DNA of 42,638 bases. It comes from Cohnella lubricantis (GTDB taxonomy: Bacteria > Bacillota > Bacilli > Paenibacillales > Paenibacillaceae). The stretch spans positions 1-42,638 of the forward strand of contig NZ_JACJVN010000017.1 in the NCBI RefSeq assembly GCF_014212015.1. The letters run 5' to 3'. A program made the position numbers and the translations under genes. This document shows positions 40,162-42,638 of the stretch, piece by piece; within the stretch, counting starts at the first letter, position 1; every line of letters begins with the position of its first letter. Below the pieces are notes generated by a model, which saw nothing but the letters and a program-made list of their open reading frames with translations, was not told the origin of the DNA and made no database searches.

Positions 40162-40956
40162 TTGTATGGGTTTACGTACCGCGGTCGGCATAGCTCGGAG
40201 TTCGGCATCACGCTCCTGTCGTCCAAAATCAACTCTCCCGATCTCCGAGAATACGAGGACGAGGTGACCGGGCTTCCTGGCGTGATCGACTACGGAACGG
40301 AATTCGGAAAGAGGCAGATTGATCTCTCTATCGATATAACTCCGTCCAATGAACCGTTCAAGGTTCAGCAATCTCGCATTTATAACTGGCTCAATCCTAC
40401 TCAGGCGGCCGGAGTGCTCGTTTTCGACGAGACACCGGACCGCTATTATTATGCTAAATTTACCGCCAAGTTGGGGCTTCAGCAAATCGGAAAGTATGGT
40501 ACGTTCGAATTTTCGATGAAGTGCACCGATCCATTTGCTTACGGTTATCCGCACAGCATGGACCAAAGGCACCTATATGATTTCGGGCTGCAATACGATT
40601 CGGGGCTTATCTACCCGAACCCAACCGGATTCGAGTGGTTATATGGGGAACAGCGGAGCAGCTTGCAAAATTATGGTCCAATGGAGACCGGGATCAAGAT
40701 CACTATCGCCGGGAATGCCATCGGCGGCAGCATTGAGCATGAGCAGAGCGGCAAAAGGCTATGGTTGCCGACAATGATCGGACAGTCGCTAGTCATCGAT
40801 ACCGGAGAGATGACGGCGAATCTCAATGGTTTAAATGCACTACCACAGATGTCCGGTGACTTCTTCGATCTCCATCCTGGTGTTAATGGTCTAATATTTC
40901 GGGCGGCGGCAGCGTCCGCTGTCGTGCAATATGATTGGCGATTCAAATATCTGTGA
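40162..40956 (+). CDS. Distal tail protein (Dit, SPP1 gp19.1 family)
   Basis: 264 aa beginning MYGFTYRGRHSSEFGITLLS, the classic Dit start. SKINSPDLREYEDEVTGLPG and DLSIDITPSNEP follow in the N-terminal ring domain; the C-terminal domain starts near FEFSMKCTDPFAYG. Dit forms the hexameric hub of the baseplate. TTG is the start because GGGGGTGG lies about 7 nt upstream; a GTG three codons earlier would sit on that site. Confidence 0.85.
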   Translation: MYGFTYRGRHSSEFGITLLSSKINSPDLREYEDEVTGLPGVIDYGTEFGKRQIDLSIDITPSNEPFKVQQSRIYNWLNPTQAAGVLVFDETPDRYYYAKFTAKLGLQQIGKYGTFEFSMKCTDPFAYGYPHSMDQRHLYDFGLQYDSGLIYPNPTGFEWLYGEQRSSLQNYGPMETGIKITIAGNAIGGSIEHEQSGKRLWLPTMIGQSLVIDTGEMTANLNGLNALPQMSGDFFDLHPGVNGLIFRAAAASAVVQYDWRFKYL

Positions 40957-40965
40957 GGTGATCAT

Positions 40966-42027
40966 ATGCCTTTGGAGACAATCGGGCCTAGCATCGAGTC
41001 GGGGCCACTGAACGGGAACTTTGCATATCTGAATGGACTGCTCGGAGTGTCCAGCCTCCTCCGTCAAGCCCTCATCAATGGCAGTTTTGATGTGTGGCAG
41101 CGCGGAACAACATTTCCGATCTCAGGCGGAGGAGGGTATACCGCCGATAGGTGGTTTGCAAGACGCAACGGCAGCGCTCTAGGGCTAACAGTGTCCAGAC
41201 AGCCCGGCGGGATTGGCAGGTACTGCATTAGGCTTCAGAGAGACGTGGGCAATACTGCTACTAATTACGCTTGGATGTCTCAGTTGATCGAGACTGCGAA
41301 TACTATCCCGTTTCGCGGTCGGCAGGTTTCTTTGCGGTTTCGTGCACGCAAAGGGGCGGACTATAGCCAGTCGCAATCCGTCCTGACAGCAGCCGTTCGG
41401 AGCGGTACGGATGTAGACGGCACCTTTTCAAATTCGGGGGGGTCCATTAATGGAGAAGTGACTCTCGGATCGACATCTGTGGTGCTCACGACAAACTGGC
41501 AGGACTTTGAAGTGTCGTGCAATGCAGTGCCGGCTAATGCTAACCTGCTAAGTGCTAAGTTTGAGACGAGATCCGGCGCGAACGAATTTACTGGAGTTGC
41601 TGGAGCAAATGACTATGTTGAGATCGAATTGGTTGGTCTTAATGCGGGCGATGTGGCGTTGCCGGTTCAGCCGCGTTCGTATGGCGAAGAGTTGGCGCTG
41701 TGTCAGAGATACTATGAGAAGAGTTACAACATTGATACTAGTCCAGGAACCATCACTGCTGGAGGAGTACTAAAATGGGAATCGACGGGTTCTAGTTATT
41801 CTGGTTTTATGGTCCAATATAAAGTAACTAAGCGTATTAATCCTACTTTCGTTATTTATTCTCCGAATACAGGAACTCCAAATAATATTTTCGATCAAAA
41901 TACCGGAGCTGATTTGACTGCTGCGGCGGAGGTTGCGCAAAGTTGTACAAGGATTCTCGTTGTTAACATCATTACAAACACTGGCGATTTTTTGTCTGCC
42001 CATTGGACAGCAGATGCCGAACTATAA
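40966..42027 (+). CDS. Tail fibre / receptor-binding protein with carbohydrate-binding module
   Basis: 353 aa. A short N-terminal attachment stretch is followed by a jelly-roll type module with NGSFDVWQRGTTFPISGGGG, YTADRWFARR and later WQDFEVSCNAVPANANLLSA and GANDYVEIELVGLNAGD, as found in many phage tail fibres. The last third (from about 41700) is clearly more AT-rich than the first and probably came from another phage. It would bind cell-surface sugars. It follows Dit with no Tal gene between, which is unusual. Confidence 0.75.
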   Translation: MPLETIGPSIESGPLNGNFAYLNGLLGVSSLLRQALINGSFDVWQRGTTFPISGGGGYTADRWFARRNGSALGLTVSRQPGGIGRYCIRLQRDVGNTATNYAWMSQLIETANTIPFRGRQVSLRFRARKGADYSQSQSVLTAAVRSGTDVDGTFSNSGGSINGEVTLGSTSVVLTTNWQDFEVSCNAVPANANLLSAKFETRSGANEFTGVAGANDYVEIELVGLNAGDVALPVQPRSYGEELALCQRYYEKSYNIDTSPGTITAGGVLKWESTGSSYSGFMVQYKVTKRINPTFVIYSPNTGTPNNIFDQNTGADLTAAAEVAQSCTRILVVNIITNTGDFLSAHWTADAEL

Positions 42028-42038
42028 GGAGGATCAAT

Positions 42039-42452
42039 ATGGACGGATACAAACTCTATATCCGTGTAGACGACCAGCAGCGTATCATAGACGGATACGC
42101 CGATTGGCAGACGGACAAGCGATCCGCTGACGAGATCCTGATCTGCGAAGACGGACCAAGGCACTTCCAGCTCTACTGGACGGAGCGGATGATCAACGAT
42201 CGCGGCCAGCACCTTTACAAGTGGATTAATGGACAGCGCGCCGAACGGTCGCTGGACGAGCTCGACGCCGAATGGGCGGCGCGGCCGCCGACACCGCCGA
42301 CTGATGCGGAGCGGATCGATCAGTTGACCGCGCAAAATGCGACGATGCTCATGGATGCCGCCAACAAGGCTGTGCAGATCGTCCAGCAGCAACAGATGAT
42401 CGCCAGCCTGATGATGACGGTCGCCCAATTAAAAGCTGGAGGTGCTGAGTAA
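42039..42452 (+). CDS. Small tail-region protein upstream of xkdX, 137 aa
   Basis: MDGYKLYIRVDDQQRIIDGY, then ADEILICEDGPRHFQLYWTE, a proline-rich joint (RPPTPPTDAERIDQL) and a C-terminal helix (LMDAANKAVQIVQQQQMIAS). Proteins of this layout usually precede xkdX in Bacillales phages and are thought to be tail-fibre associated. AAGGAGG 6 nt before the ATG fixes the start. Confidence 0.72.
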   Translation: MDGYKLYIRVDDQQRIIDGYADWQTDKRSADEILICEDGPRHFQLYWTERMINDRGQHLYKWINGQRAERSLDELDAEWAARPPTPPTDAERIDQLTAQNATMLMDAANKAVQIVQQQQMIASLMMTVAQLKAGGAE

Positions 42453-42598
42453 TGTACTTCGATTGGATCAAGCAATTCTACGACGCAGGTATGCCAGGCT
42501 ATGACGCTGAGGGCATCAAGGTATTTGTGGCAGCTGGCTGGATCACCGCTGAGCAATTTAAAGACATTACTGATGTCGATTATGCAGCCTCCGCTTAG
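42452..42598 (+). CDS. xkdX: XkdX family protein
   Basis: 48 aa: MYFDWIKQFYDAGMPGYDAE, then GIKVFVAAGWITAEQFKDIT. This is the short XkdX family of PBSX-like phages, whose role is undefined. The start overlaps the stop of the preceding gene (TAATG). It ends at a terminator. Confidence 0.88.
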   Translation: MYFDWIKQFYDAGMPGYDAEGIKVFVAAGWITAEQFKDITDVDYAASA

Positions 42599-42612
42599 GC
42601 GAGGGCTTTTTT
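42586..42612 (+). terminator. Intrinsic terminator after xkdX
   Basis: AGCCTCCGC pairs with GCGAGGGCT (one mismatch, one G-U) around TTAG, and six T follow. The stem overlaps the last codons of xkdX. It probably closes the tail operon. Confidence 0.8.
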
Positions 42613-42638
42613 GTGGTGTTAGGAGCTATTCCTGTAAT

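Noticed and set aside
1..42638. CRISPR array, insertion sequence or rRNA/tRNA genes
   Set aside because: No regularly spaced repeats of suitable size, transposase gene or RNA gene consensus was found on either strand.

Overview
The window is most of a temperate siphovirus genome, read as a prophage of a moderately GC-rich Bacillales host. Paenibacillaceae is the best guess, from YopX, DUF3892, DUF6906-like, XkdX and SPP1/PBSX-type head-tail genes and strong AGGAGG ribosome binding sites. It starts inside a large serine integrase gene and ends just after the tail-fibre/XkdX region, so the attachment sites, any Tal gene placed downstream and the lysis genes are not seen.

Layout. 1-2777 (minus strand): integrase, open at the window edge, and three small accessory genes. 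2815-4527: LytTR-type regulator, a small HTH gene, a LexA-type box with a promoter, a candidate SOS-induced small gene, a short CI-like repressor, a divergent operator region and a Cro-like gene. 4541-22984 (plus strand): early genes. These include an HTH regulator, a Rad50/SbcC-like ATPase, a RecT-like annealing protein, an MBL-fold enzyme, a replication protein, a G39P-type helicase loader, DnaB, RusA, Dam and C5 methyltransferases, YopX, a PD-(D/E)XK-like protein and many small zinc-binding or unknown genes, closing with an ArpU/RinA-like late regulator.

22985-23522 holds no convincing gene. It carries direct repeats with 11-bp periodicity, then about 470 nt of dense hairpins ending in a strong intrinsic terminator, which is a good candidate for an undescribed structured phage RNA. 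23523-25515 is a mixed cassette: small Cys-rich gene, opposite-strand DUF3892 gene, small membrane protein and a compact tyrosine recombinase. 25751-42598 is the late module: TerS, TerL, portal, minor head protein, scaffold, decoration protein, major capsid protein, connectors, tail terminator, tail tube, frameshifted tail chaperones, 1300-residue tape measure, Dit, receptor-binding protein, a small tail protein and XkdX.

How it works together (inference): the repressor has no S24 autocleavage domain, so induction probably needs a LexA-controlled antirepressor. The LexA-type box lies in a promoter reading into a 57-codon gene that runs antisense into the repressor's 3' end. Early transcription from the Cro-like promoter yields recombination, replication and methylation functions, then the late regulator, which probably acts on the 11-bp repeats to switch on the structured RNA and the late genes.
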